DNA from: Candidatus Poribacteria bacterium
Lineage (GTDB): Bacteria > Poribacteria > WGA-4E > WGA-3G
NCBI GenBank assembly: GCA_022821965.1
Contig: JAJECN010000046.1
Location: 1-64,000, forward strand
Length of the DNA: 64,000 nucleotides
Direction of reading: 5' to 3'
Both the position numbers and the translations under genes were made by a program. The notes beneath the pieces were generated by a model. It saw only the letters and a list, made by a program, of their open reading frames with translations, had not been told where the DNA came from and ran no database searches. Shown piece by piece: positions 17,063 to 25,637 of this stretch (the first letter of the stretch is position 1; every line of letters begins with the position of its first letter).

Positions 17063-18613
17063 ATGAACACATCACAATCTCGGCTTTCAAATTCCACCAA
17101 TACCCGTTCTTCTCAACCAAGGAAAAAGAAATTACAGCAGAAAGAGCAAGCAGACGTATGTGTTATCGGTTCCGGTGCGGGTGGCGCGGTCGTGGCGAAG
17201 GAACTCGCAGCAGCAGGACTATCGGTCGTTATTTTAGAAGCGGGGGAAAATCACGATCCAAGCAGCTTCGGCACCTACGAACCGGAGATGCTGCGCCGTC
17301 TTTTTTGGGATAGCGGTTTACGACAAACACGCGATGGCGCGATCGTTATTTCACAAGGGAGAGGGGTCGGTGGCTCAACGGTGCACAACCTCTGCTACGC
17401 TGTCCGTCCACCACAAGCACCACTATATAAGTGGGGCGTTCCAGAGATCTGGCCCTACTTTGGACAAGTGGAACAGATTCTCGGCGTTACGCAGATACAA
17501 GAAACAAACGTAAATCAATTAAATGCCGTTATCCGACATGGATGCGAAGCAATGGGGTGGAAAGGCATCGTTCAAAGGCACAATCGAGGAGACTGTCCTA
17601 CGTGCGGTGCCCAGTGTCTTTTTGGATGTCCTGTTTCCAAACCCGCACAGAACAATTCAAGAACCGGGAAACAGAGCATGGCGGTCACATACATCCCCTT
17701 GGCACTTGCCGCTAACGCGAAACTTTACAGCGACTGCACGGCTGAGAAAATCCATCTGAAAAAAGGTAGAGTGACCGGTGTTTCCGCGAGTCTGCCGTCG
17801 GGCAAATTGGACGTTCAAAGCAAAATCGTTGTCCTCGCCGCCGGTGCGATCAACTCGCCACAACTTTGGCTAAAAAGCCGACTTCCAAATCCGAATCAGT
17901 GGGTTGGAAAAAATCTCCATCTGCATCCAGCTGTTTTTGTCGGTGGGGTTTTTAACGAGATTATTGACGGACATCGCGGTATTCCGCAGAGTTACTATAT
18001 TGAGCAGTTTCTCGACTTAAGGCGCGCTCCAGACAGCGGCTATCTGCTCATGCCCGCCTTCGGTTCACAGATGATAGTTGCGGCAAGTCTACCCGGGTTC
18101 GGTGAAAGCCATCGAGAATTAATGGAACGCTATCGCCACATCGCTGCGCTTCTCGTCCTCCTGCATGATCGCACAACCGGACGCGTATCGGTAAATTACA
18201 ACGGCACGCCAAACATCGCATACCGACTTCGGCGTTCGGATAAACAGGTGTTGGTTGAAGGGATAATCAACGCTGCTCGTCTGCTTTCCGCTGCAGGTGC
18301 AACAGAGATTTTGATGCCTTACACACAACATTTCCCCATTAAAACGGAGGCTGACCTTGAAATTATCCGCCGACGCGGTATCGTGCCGAACGACATTATG
18401 TTAGCCTCCAGTCATCCGCAAGGCACCCTCCGAATGGGTGAGAATCCGGGGAAAAGCGTCGTCAAACTCTCAGGAGAATCTCATCGCGTGAAAGGCTTAT
18501 TTGTCGCTGATGCAAGCCTCTTTCCCACCTCCATCGGCGTGCCACCAACGTTAACGATTGCGGCACTCGCGACGCATGTTGCCAAGCAGATAACCGAAAG
18601 CGGTATTGTCTAA
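17063..18613 (+). CDS. GMC-family FAD oxidoreductase with cysteine cluster
   Basis: A 516-residue flavoprotein. The FAD-binding GSGAGG (residues 36-41) sits in a Rossmann motif that starts at D31, with a charged, lysine-rich N-terminal tail before it. GRGVGGSTVHNLCYAVRPP is the second GMC signature. HPQGTLRMG and the C-terminal VADASLFPTSIGVPPTLTI segment complete the active-site half. A CPTCGAQCLFGCP segment near residues 176-188 holds four cysteines, as in GMC enzymes related to long-chain alcohol oxidases and some cholesterol oxidases. Likely substrate is an alcohol, sterol or sugar; undetermined. No signal peptide is visible. Confidence 0.88.
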   Translation: MNTSQSRLSNSTNTRSSQPRKKKLQQKEQADVCVIGSGAGGAVVAKELAAAGLSVVILEAGENHDPSSFGTYEPEMLRRLFWDSGLRQTRDGAIVISQGRGVGGSTVHNLCYAVRPPQAPLYKWGVPEIWPYFGQVEQILGVTQIQETNVNQLNAVIRHGCEAMGWKGIVQRHNRGDCPTCGAQCLFGCPVSKPAQNNSRTGKQSMAVTYIPLALAANAKLYSDCTAEKIHLKKGRVTGVSASLPSGKLDVQSKIVVLAAGAINSPQLWLKSRLPNPNQWVGKNLHLHPAVFVGGVFNEIIDGHRGIPQSYYIEQFLDLRRAPDSGYLLMPAFGSQMIVAASLPGFGESHRELMERYRHIAALLVLLHDRTTGRVSVNYNGTPNIAYRLRRSDKQVLVEGIINAARLLSAAGATEILMPYTQHFPIKTEADLEIIRRRGIVPNDIMLASSHPQGTLRMGENPGKSVVKLSGESHRVKGLFVADASLFPTSIGVPPTLTIAALATHVAKQITESGIV

Positions 18614-18624
18614 AAGTTAGAAAC

Positions 18625-18639
18625 CCCACCAGCGGTGGG
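18625..18639. repeat. Short CCCACC/GGTGGG hairpin
   Basis: A perfect 6-bp stem with an AGC loop, 11 bases after the GMC gene. There is no U-tract. Minor element. Confidence 0.35.
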
Positions 18640-18688
18640 AAGGACGTTATCTTATCCTCCATTTATTTTTGTAATTCATGATAAAAAA

Positions 18689-19651
18689 ATGATTGAATCA
18701 ATCCCGCACTTTCCACTCGGAAACTTCCCGACCCCCGTTGAGCGTCTTTCAAACCTTGAACGCGCCCTCGGCTTCAAGTCGCTCTGGATAAAGCGAGACG
18801 ATCTCAGCGGTCCGTTGGGTGGTGGCAATAAGGTACGCAAACTGGAGTATATGTTCGCAGCCGCATCGCAAGTGAACTTTAAAAAAAGGCTCTTCACAAT
18901 CGGTCCGACAGGTTCCAATCACGTCCGAGCGACAACGGTTTACGGTAAGACATCTGGATTCAATGTGGAATGCTTACTCTTCAAACAGCACCCGACGGAG
19001 TATTCCGAAACAAACTATCGCGTAATTTGTGAGCACGCTGCACAGGTCCACGAGGTCAAGCACATGCACACAATGTTCATCCGTTACGGGTATGAACAGA
19101 TGAAGACGGTTCTTGGTATTGGAGAGGAACGCTACTTCATCACGGCGGGTGGCTCTTCACCGCTCGGTTCCGTCGGTTACGTGAAAGCGGTTTTAGAACT
19201 CAAGGCACAAATTGAGGAAGGTCTCCTCCCCGAGCCACGATTCATCTTCGTCCCAGTAGGGACCTGTGGGACTATAGCAGGCTTGATCGTTGGCGTACGA
19301 CTTGCGGGGTTACGAACTCAGATTGTGGGTGTACGTGTTGCAGATTGGATAGTCGCAAACTCGTCGTCAATCTCTCGGATGGTGCGGCGGATTCTGCGTC
19401 TTATCGGCGCGGTGGACGCTAACGAGATCAATCCGCGCCGCATAGAACTCTGGCACGATGATTTTGGAAAAGGATATGCCATCCCGACAGAAGCGGGTAT
19501 GCGTGCAGTAGCGATGATGGCTGAACATGAAGGGATTAGACTTGAGAATACATACACAGGTAAGACGTTGGCGGGATTAGTTCACTACATAAAAGCACAA
19601 GAATGTGAAGGCGAACATATACTGTTCTGGAATACGTACGGTACAATATGA
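18689..19651 (+). CDS. D-cysteine desulfhydrase / ACC deaminase family PLP enzyme
   Basis: A 320-residue fold-type II pyridoxal-phosphate enzyme. WIKRDDLSGPLGGGNKVRKL (residues 33-52) carries the family PLP-lysine motif GGNKxRKLE. GPTGSNHVRATTVYGK matches the substrate-binding SNHxR region, and FVPVGTCGTIAGL is the phosphate-binding loop. The family includes D-cysteine desulfhydrase, ACC deaminase and L-cysteate lyase; the substrate cannot be separated here. I start it at ATG 18689 (first family-like residues PHFPLGNFPTPVERL); an in-frame GTG at 18635 is upstream. The stop overlaps an ATG at 19648 of a decayed frame. Confidence 0.85.
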   Translation: MIESIPHFPLGNFPTPVERLSNLERALGFKSLWIKRDDLSGPLGGGNKVRKLEYMFAAASQVNFKKRLFTIGPTGSNHVRATTVYGKTSGFNVECLLFKQHPTEYSETNYRVICEHAAQVHEVKHMHTMFIRYGYEQMKTVLGIGEERYFITAGGSSPLGSVGYVKAVLELKAQIEEGLLPEPRFIFVPVGTCGTIAGLIVGVRLAGLRTQIVGVRVADWIVANSSSISRMVRRILRLIGAVDANEINPRRIELWHDDFGKGYAIPTEAGMRAVAMMAEHEGIRLENTYTGKTLAGLVHYIKAQECEGEHILFWNTYGTI

Positions 19652-19743
19652 AAATCACCAAGGTAGGTACAGTTTGGAACCGCCCCGGACCCCAACAAAA
19701 ACCACTGGCTAAACGACAACCTCGCCTACACAGAGAACCTTGA
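19648..19743 (+). pseudogene. Decayed N-terminal gene fragment, possibly enolase superfamily
   Basis: ATG 19648 overlaps the previous stop (ATGA) and begins KITKVGTVWNRP, which looks like the N-terminus of a mandelate racemase/enolase-type enzyme. The frame ends after 31 codons. A one-base shift at about 19686 gives PDPNKNHWLNDNLAYTEN, a plausible continuation, before the sequence is lost. Nothing of the rest of such a gene is present. Assignment is by resemblance only. Confidence 0.3.
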
Positions 19744-19768
19744 TAAACAGGACAAAATCTGCTACAAT
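19740..19768 (+). promoter_or_regulatory. Sigma-70-type promoter of amidohydrolase 1
   Basis: TTGATA (19740-19745), exactly 17 bases, then TACAAT (19763-19768). A start near 19775 gives a leader of about 20 bases with AAAAGGAAAA before ATG 19796. Confidence 0.65.
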
Positions 19769-19795
19769 CGGACGATAAACGCAAAAGGAAAATAT

Positions 19796-20881
19796 ATGAC
19801 AGCCGAAAATTCCAAACCCAGTTTCGTTCAAGCTGGCATGTCCATAATCGACTGCGATCTCCACAATCGGCTACCCTCACATCGGATGCTCTATCCGTAC
19901 TTACCCGATTACTGGTGTGACTATTGCGAGGAATCCGGCTTTCCCGGACCGGATGCCAACGACTATCCAGACGGTGTTCCGACTTCATCACGCCCAGAAA
20001 TCTCACATCCCTCAGAAGACCGTCCCGCCTTGGATTTAGCACGCTTACGCACGCATGCACTCGATTTTTGGGAAGCCGAATACGGCATCCTCACCTGCGG
20101 GTATCGGGTGCAGAGCGTACACAATGAAGATTTAGCAGCAGCACTCGCTTCAGCAGTCAACGATTGGCAGATTGAACACTGGCTCGATCCAGAACCGCGT
20201 TTAAGGGGTTCATTGATCGTGCCAAGCCAGAATCCTGAACTCGCGGTAAGGGAAATTGAGCGTTTAGGTGGACATCCGGGGTTTGTACAGGTAATGCTAC
20301 CTGCCCGATCACAAGCACCGTATGGCAATAGACGCTATCATCCAATCTATGCAGCGGCTGTGCGCCATCAACTCGTCATCGGGATCCATTACGGTGGAGC
20401 CCCCGGACTGCCCCCGACATCTGTGGGATGGCCCTCAACCTACTTGGAAGAATATGTCGGCATGTCGCAGGTATTTCAAGCACAAGTGCTGAGCCTCGTC
20501 TCTGAGGGAGTTTTTGAGCAGTTCCCCGATCTACGCGTCGCACTCATAGAGACCGGTGTTACATGGATGCCATCGCTTATGTGGCGATTCGATAAAGAGT
20601 GGCGCGGCTTACGTAGCCTGACACCATGGGTCAAACAACCACCGTCAGCGTACATCCGCCAACATATCCGCATGACGCTTCAACCGATTGACGCACCACC
20701 CACCGCGGCAGAACTTCTTCAGATTGTCGGGCAGCTCGATTCCGAGGACATGTTGATGTTCTCAAGCGACTATCCGCACTGGCATTTCGATTCACCGGAA
20801 GAGGCTTTCCCCGCACAGTTGCCGCAATCCCTAACACGCAAAATCTTGTCCGAAAATGCACGGGAATTCTACCGATTCTAA
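19796..20881 (+). CDS. Amidohydrolase-2 (ACMSD-like) family protein, copy 1
   Basis: A 361-residue TIM-barrel metal hydrolase or decarboxylase of the PF04909 type. The N-terminal metal motif is reduced to D19-C-D-L-H23-N where the family often has DxHxH. Further landmarks are GHPGFVQVMLPAR, GIHYGG (histidine ligand region), and SSDYPHWHFDSPEEA near the C-terminus with the likely catalytic Asp. It is a clear paralogue of the gene at 25638-26717, sharing NDWQIE, EPRLR, EIERL, GHPGFVQ and the C-terminal DYPHW block. Substrate unknown. It has its own promoter. Confidence 0.85.
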   Translation: MTAENSKPSFVQAGMSIIDCDLHNRLPSHRMLYPYLPDYWCDYCEESGFPGPDANDYPDGVPTSSRPEISHPSEDRPALDLARLRTHALDFWEAEYGILTCGYRVQSVHNEDLAAALASAVNDWQIEHWLDPEPRLRGSLIVPSQNPELAVREIERLGGHPGFVQVMLPARSQAPYGNRRYHPIYAAAVRHQLVIGIHYGGAPGLPPTSVGWPSTYLEEYVGMSQVFQAQVLSLVSEGVFEQFPDLRVALIETGVTWMPSLMWRFDKEWRGLRSLTPWVKQPPSAYIRQHIRMTLQPIDAPPTAAELLQIVGQLDSEDMLMFSSDYPHWHFDSPEEAFPAQLPQSLTRKILSENAREFYRF

Positions 20882-20930
20882 ACAGGTGATGCGAAAATAA
20901 TGCCAAACCTTTCACGAAAAGGAAACAGTA

Positions 20931-22292
20931 ATGACAATCCACGAGATACTTGAAGCAAAAGTCGATCAACTGTTTGCAGAATGGAAAAAACCAGATTCTC
21001 CCGGTGCTGCCTTGGCGGTTACCAGGGACGGTGAAATCATCTATAAACAGAGCTACGGGATGGCGAACCTTGAATACGATATCTCGATTACAACGACAAG
21101 CATCTTCGACATCGCCTCAGTGTCCAAGCAATTCGCGGCGTTTGCCATCACCACGCTATCACACGATGGAAAACTGTCGTTAGATGATGATATCCGAACA
21201 TACCTGCCTGATGTCCCAGACTTCGGACCCACAATCACAATCCGACATCTCTTGCATCACACCAGCGGACTACGGGATTGGGTACAATCCCTTGTCATCG
21301 CGGGAGTTGCAATGGAGGACGTAATTTCGTTCAAACACATTTTGAAAATGGTCCGTCATCAGAAAGCACTCAATTTCGAGCCGGGGACAGCGTATTCATA
21401 CAGCAATACGGGTTACAACTTGCTCGCAGAAATCGTCGAAAGGGTGACTGGGAACTCCTTCAGAGAATGGACGGATGCCAACATCTTCAAGCCGCTCGCA
21501 ATGACAAATACCCACTTTCACGATGACCACCAAATGATTCTAAAGAACCGAGCGTATTCGTATCAAGCCGTCGAAAACGGCGAGTTTAAGCATGCTGTTA
21601 ACAATACAACCGCCCTCGGTTCAAGTTCTCTCTATTCAACGGTGGAAGATTTGGCAAAATGGATTCTGAATTTTGATAACACACAAATTGGCGAACAAAC
21701 AGTGATTGAGCAGATGCACCAGCGCGGCGTGCTAAACAACGGGGAGCAGATTAGCTACGCTTTTGGACTGAACATCGGTGAATATAGGGGATTGGAAACC
21801 GTCGGACACAGCGGTTCATGGCGGGGATTTCGGAGCCACTTGATGCGTTTTCCCGATCAGAAATTTGGCGTTGTTATCTTATGTAATCTGGATACCTTTA
21901 ATCCGCTGCGTTTAGCAGAAAAAGTCGCAGACCTCTATCTTGCCGATGCCCGCGCGCCTAAAGAAACATCTGAGCCAGAGAAGACAGTAGAACCTGCTGA
22001 GAACACTAAATCTGAACCATTAGCACCAGAACAGTTGACAAAATTCGAGGGTGATTATTACACCGAAGAACTCGATACAACCTACAGCATTCGCGTGCGT
22101 GGAAATCAACTCGTAGCACAACATATACGGCACGATGACATATTGCTAACCTACCCCGAAGGTCATTTCCACGGAGATTCCTGGTTTTTCCCAGAGGTGC
22201 GCTTTATACAAGACGACACTGGACACGTTACAGGGTTTAAGTTGACAGGAAACCGAGTCAGAAATCTACACTTTGAGAAAAAGACACGTTAA
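20931..22292 (+). CDS. Serine hydrolase, class C beta-lactamase / peptidase S12 type
   Basis: A 453-residue penicillin-binding-protein-like hydrolase without a visible signal peptide. Catalytic motifs are S63-V-S-K66 (DIASVSKQF), Y157-S-N159 (SYSNTGYNLL) and VGHSGSWRGF as the third (HxG) motif. A linker rich in E, P and K (about residues 344-365) leads to a C-terminal lipocalin-like domain common in Pab87-type S12 proteins (FEGDYYTEELDTTYSI). It probably hydrolyses a small amide or ester rather than beta-lactams. Start ATG 20931 follows GAAAAGGAAACAG. Confidence 0.88.
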   Translation: MTIHEILEAKVDQLFAEWKKPDSPGAALAVTRDGEIIYKQSYGMANLEYDISITTTSIFDIASVSKQFAAFAITTLSHDGKLSLDDDIRTYLPDVPDFGPTITIRHLLHHTSGLRDWVQSLVIAGVAMEDVISFKHILKMVRHQKALNFEPGTAYSYSNTGYNLLAEIVERVTGNSFREWTDANIFKPLAMTNTHFHDDHQMILKNRAYSYQAVENGEFKHAVNNTTALGSSSLYSTVEDLAKWILNFDNTQIGEQTVIEQMHQRGVLNNGEQISYAFGLNIGEYRGLETVGHSGSWRGFRSHLMRFPDQKFGVVILCNLDTFNPLRLAEKVADLYLADARAPKETSEPEKTVEPAENTKSEPLAPEQLTKFEGDYYTEELDTTYSIRVRGNQLVAQHIRHDDILLTYPEGHFHGDSWFFPEVRFIQDDTGHVTGFKLTGNRVRNLHFEKKTR

Positions 22293-22371
22293 GAGCCAGT
22301 TTCAGATTATCTGAATGCACGTCGCATTTGGGCGAGTACGCCGCAAATCACGGATTACGCGAATTCTAAGA

Positions 22372-22400
22372 TTGACAGTTCATAAAATTCATGGTATACT
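22372..22400 (+). promoter_or_regulatory. Consensus sigma-70-type promoter
   Basis: TTGACA (22372-22377), 17 bases, TATACT (22395-22400): the closest match to consensus in the window. It points at a broken small frame (22465) and further to hicAB. It lies in the 390-base gap 22293-22682. Confidence 0.7.
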
Positions 22401-22464
22401 TATCGGGACTATTGCTCCATCAACCCAGGACCGAATCGCAATATGTTCTTGGGAGATAATTAAA

Positions 22465-22575
22465 ATGAATCAGAAATTTGAGAAAAGTCAAAAACTGGAA
22501 AAATGGCTCAGATAGATGGAGGCAATTCACAACGAGATTCAGGCGTATCGAAATATCAACTTATACCATTTCTGA
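22465..22575 (+). pseudogene. Small broken frame with intact expression signals
   Basis: ATG 22465, preceded by GGGAGATAATTAAA, encodes MNQKFEKSQKLEKWLR. It meets TAG at 22513-22515 and continues in frame as MEAIHNEIQAYRNINLYHF to TGA 22573-22575. The second half reads like protein, so this is probably the 5' end of a larger gene that has been lost. Family not recognised. A consensus promoter lies 65 bases upstream. Confidence 0.3.
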
Positions 22576-22582
22576 TTGAAAT

Positions 22583-22635
22583 TGTAGCATAAACTTTTAG
22601 TTTGTGTCTTTGTAGCATAGACTGTTAGTCTGTGC
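22583..22635. repeat. TGTAGCATARACT palindromic repeat, two tandem units
   Basis: Two units begin TGTAGCATA: one with AAACTTTTAGTTTGTG, one with GACTGTTAGTCTGTG. Each is a small palindrome around TTT or GT. A related, more complete element is at 60168-60225. It lies just ahead of hicA. Confidence 0.65.
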
Positions 22636-22682
22636 ACTCAGGTGCGGTTAATGCGATATAAATTTTTAGAAATGGTATTATT

Positions 22683-22868
22683 ATGAAGGTTCGACAACTC
22701 ATAAAATTAATTCAAGATGATGGGTGGTATTTAGTCCGAACACGAGGAAGCCATAGGCAGTTTAAACATCCAACAAAACTTGGAACTGTGACAGTCTCTG
22801 GGAACATGGGCTTGGATGTCCCCAAGGGCAGACTCAATAGTGTACTGAGGCAAGCTGGTCTCAAGTAA
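22683..22868 (+). CDS. hicA: HicA-type mRNA interferase toxin
   Basis: A 61-residue double-stranded-RNA-binding-like toxin. HicA proteins cleave mRNA when free of their antitoxin. The family signature is clear: VRQLIKLIQDDGWYLVRTRG, then SHRQFKHP with the catalytic His at residue 24, then TVTVSGN and the terminal helix LNSVLRQAGL. It is followed after 15 bases by hicB on the same strand, the usual gene order. Ribosome binding site is poor, which fits a toxin kept low. A consensus promoter lies 280 bases upstream. Confidence 0.93.
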   Translation: MKVRQLIKLIQDDGWYLVRTRGSHRQFKHPTKLGTVTVSGNMGLDVPKGRLNSVLRQAGLK

Positions 22869-22883
22869 AGAGGTAAAAGACTC

Positions 22884-23126
22884 ATGGAATACGTCGTTAT
22901 TTTTGAAAAAGGAGAGAACAGTTACGGTGCTTCTGTCCCGGATCTTCCTGGATGCATCGCTGTAGGTGAAACGATGAAGGAAGTCAAAGAATTGATCGCT
23001 GAAGCCATAGCGTTTCATATTGAAGGACTACAGGAAGATGGAGATGTTGTGCCACCACCGTCGTCACATCTCCTCGTTCAAAGCGATCCAGATGTGTCCT
23101 CCGCCTTGATCGCGGTGCAGGTTTAG
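22884..23126 (+). CDS. hicB: HicB-type antitoxin
   Basis: An 80-residue partner of HicA. It has the partial RNase-H-like HicB fold: YVVIFEKGENSYGASVPDLPGC, then AVGETMKEVKELIAEAIAFHIE. The C-terminus is short and lacks an obvious DNA-binding helix-turn-helix or ribbon-helix-helix, so autoregulation is uncertain. Start ATG 22884 follows AAGAGGTAAAAGACTC. Confidence 0.92.
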   Translation: MEYVVIFEKGENSYGASVPDLPGCIAVGETMKEVKELIAEAIAFHIEGLQEDGDVVPPPSSHLLVQSDPDVSSALIAVQV

Positions 23127-23246
23127 ATGCCCCATAACTCCCGCGCGTAATCAAGACAAGCTTGAAGTGTTCTGTCAGGTTTATTTTCAGACACCGCACC
23201 GAAACGTTTTTTTCTATCAATACAAGCAATAGAAGGAAACCGACTT

Positions 23247-24509
23247 GTGAAAAAGAAAAGAGAGGCATTGCTACAACAGATCGTCAAAAACAGGAGAGAA
23301 TCTATAGTCCTCTTTGCGACGGAATATACTAACGAAGAACCAATTGAACTCTTGGAGGAATACGACGTACCGTCAACGTACATTGATACAGGCACCGGCT
23401 TCTTTGTAGAACCGGACAAAGTCGTGACGACTATTGAAGTTCTTGCAGGTGCCAATACTGTCTCCGCTATCCCTGCGAATCGTTTAAAAAAGGTAGTCAA
23501 CGATAGAAATATCCGGTCGTTCAATGAAGACAATCAATATCAAATTATCAAAGAAGCAAAGGTTGATATTGAAGGGGTTACCGCATTTGATCCGAGAAAC
23601 AACCTCGTGATTCTGAAAATTGCCGAGACAGGCACCGCACTTCCGCTTGAAGACAGTGATACGGCTCAGATAGATGAGACAGTTTATACCTTAGGTTATC
23701 AAGAGGAAATGAAATATATGGGGACAGCAGGCACGCTCCAGAACAGGTACAAGGACAATAAATGGCTCCAAATCAAAACACAATTCTATTCTGGTAACGG
23801 GGGCGGGCCCGTCCTAAATGGCAGTGGTGAAGTCATAGGCGTTGTTGCTTACGGTATAGGATCTGTTACCGGAGATAATAGTAGTGCAACAGTCGCAACC
23901 GCGATATCTTCAAACGTGCTTAAGGAATTGTTCGCGAATTCGGGAGAAATCATACCGCTGGAACAGCTGCAGAAGTACTCACGGATCCGTGCCTACTTCC
24001 TCGAAGCACAAGCCAACGCAATGGCGGAACTATACGACGACAGAGAAGCAATAAAATACTTTAATACCGCCATCAAGCTTAATCCGGATTTGGTTGAAAT
24101 CTACGCCAGACGCGGGGTCATAAAGGCGCGCCTTGATAATTTTGAAGGCGCGTTCAGGGATTTTGATAAAATGATCCAGATTAACCCAGGACATATCTTC
24201 GCTTACAACAACCGCGCCACATCAAAAGTTAATCTCGGAGATGAACAAGAAGCCCTTAATGACCTCAATAAAGCAATTGAACTTGCCCCTAATTATGTAA
24301 TGGCATATACTAATCTGGGGGGAACAAATCTCTACATGGTTGATAAGAAGATGGATGAAGGAGATATTGTTGAAGCACGACGATACTGTCAAGCAGCTAT
24401 TGACGCTTATAACAAGGCACTTGCATTAAATCCGAAAAATCGTGTGGTCCGTAGCCATCTAAAAGACGCTAAGCGTATGCTCAAATCATCAAGCTTGCGC
24501 ATGGAATAG
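23247..24509 (+). CDS. HtrA/trypsin-like pseudoprotease with TPR domain
   Basis: A 420-residue protein. Residues about 40-235 follow the trypsin-like S1C (HtrA) fold: GTGFFVEPDKVVTTIEVLAG, then DPRNNLVILKI, then GNGGGPVLNGSGEVIGVVAYG. At the three catalytic positions the usual His of the TNxHV motif, Asp of DLAxLK and Ser of GNSGGP appear as Glu, Asn and Gly, so proteolysis is not expected. Residues about 250-415 are four or five TPR units (EAIKYFNTAIKLNPDLVEIY, ALNDLNKAIELAPNYVMAY). There is no signal peptide, so it is probably cytosolic. Start is GTG 23247 behind AGAAGGAAAC. It lies between hicAB and a nuclease-like gene. Confidence 0.82.
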   Translation: MKKKREALLQQIVKNRRESIVLFATEYTNEEPIELLEEYDVPSTYIDTGTGFFVEPDKVVTTIEVLAGANTVSAIPANRLKKVVNDRNIRSFNEDNQYQIIKEAKVDIEGVTAFDPRNNLVILKIAETGTALPLEDSDTAQIDETVYTLGYQEEMKYMGTAGTLQNRYKDNKWLQIKTQFYSGNGGGPVLNGSGEVIGVVAYGIGSVTGDNSSATVATAISSNVLKELFANSGEIIPLEQLQKYSRIRAYFLEAQANAMAELYDDREAIKYFNTAIKLNPDLVEIYARRGVIKARLDNFEGAFRDFDKMIQINPGHIFAYNNRATSKVNLGDEQEALNDLNKAIELAPNYVMAYTNLGGTNLYMVDKKMDEGDIVEARRYCQAAIDAYNKALALNPKNRVVRSHLKDAKRMLKSSSLRME

Positions 24510-24564
24510 AGTAGCAAGGCAACCGAACGCGCGGGGCGTTAAAAAGGAAGGAATTTCTTAATCG

Positions 24565-25575
24565 ATGACACTTAAGGAACATATTGACGATATATCGGAT
24601 AGGTTGGAAAAAGGAGAATTTCCAAATGAGGCCGCAGTCTGTGATGACATTGTACGTAGGCTAATTCACGAGTTGGGTTGGCCAAGATTCCAATCACAAA
24701 TTGTCTATCCGCAGTACCCGGTCGAGGGAGGGAAAGTAGACTTTGCGCTGTGTCATCCACCGTCGGAACCTTGTGTTTTCATTGAGGTTAAACAAGTTGG
24801 AAATATTGAAGGCGCAGAGGAACAATTATTTAGATACGCTTTTCGCAGAGGCGTACCAATTGCTATCCTTACTGATGGACAGAAATGGCGTTTTTTCTAC
24901 CCAATCGGACAAGGAGATTACAGAGAGCGCAAGGTACATGAGATGGATCTAACTGAAGGTGATAGTGAGGAAAGTGCCAAACGTCTTGAGAGATACCTGA
25001 ACTACGAGGCAATATGTACAGGTGAAGCTGCTAAGGCAATTGAGGAAGACTACCGGAATGTTTCAAGGTAGAGACAAGTTGCAACTCGTTTACCAGAGGC
25101 ATGGAGTAAATTATTGGAGGAAGCGGATGAGTTTTTGTTACACGCCGTGGCAGAAAAAACTGAAAACCTATGTGGATATAGACCGAAAGACGAACAGGTT
25201 TTAGATTTCCTCAAGAGCCTAAAACAAGAAATCAAACCACCCCCTCCACCAAAAGGTGGTCACAAAAGGCGAGGCAGATCCCGCAAATACCTTGTTGTGA
25301 CCATGCCCAATAGAGAAAAGATTGATCACAATGTTGCAGCGACCACCTTCGCTGAGGTTATTGAAAAATTAGGAATAGAACGTGTAAGAAATCTCGAACG
25401 TATAGTAAGCGGTATTTCTCTTATATCAACTTCTAAGCACTCCATGTACGATCAACGCAAGTCTGGACGGTATTACATAATGACTAATACTGATACAAAA
25501 ACCAAAAAAAGACTTCTTGAGGAAATTGCATCAGAACTCGGTGAACCTCTGAAAATAGAAATAGTTGATAAATAG
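24565..25575 (+). pseudogene. HsdR_N-like PD-(D/E)XK nuclease gene split by in-frame TAG
   Basis: A single frame of 336 codons is broken by TAG at 25069-25071 (codon 169). The first 168 residues resemble the N-terminal domain of type I restriction R subunits, with a PD-(D/E)XK core: D59 in GGKVDFALC, then E74-V-K76 in FIEVKQ, and GAEEQLFRYAFRRGVPIAILTDG. The part after the stop continues smoothly (RQVATRLPEAWSKLLEEADEFLL, then a proline/lysine-rich linker and a C-terminal domain with NREKIDHNVAATTFAEVIEK). Either this is a young nonsense mutation leaving a truncated nuclease domain, or the stop is suppressed, or it is a sequence error. The downstream part could be re-initiated at TTG 25114. 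Confidence 0.7.
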
Positions 25576-25637
25576 TGAGATCGTCAAATATACTATTCTT
25601 GCTTGTTCCCTAAATTCCAGCCCGTGAGGACCTTAAG

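Noticed and set aside
22315-22515. 66-codon frame across the promoter at 22372
   Set aside because: It runs through the consensus promoter; only its last 17 codons, from ATG 22465, have a ribosome binding site.
23123-23533. Minus-strand frame opposite the hicB/pseudoprotease junction
   Set aside because: Its tail (ENKPDRTLQACLDYARELW) looks protein-like and may be a gene remnant, but most of the frame is antisense to the protease-like gene and no family or start signal supports it.
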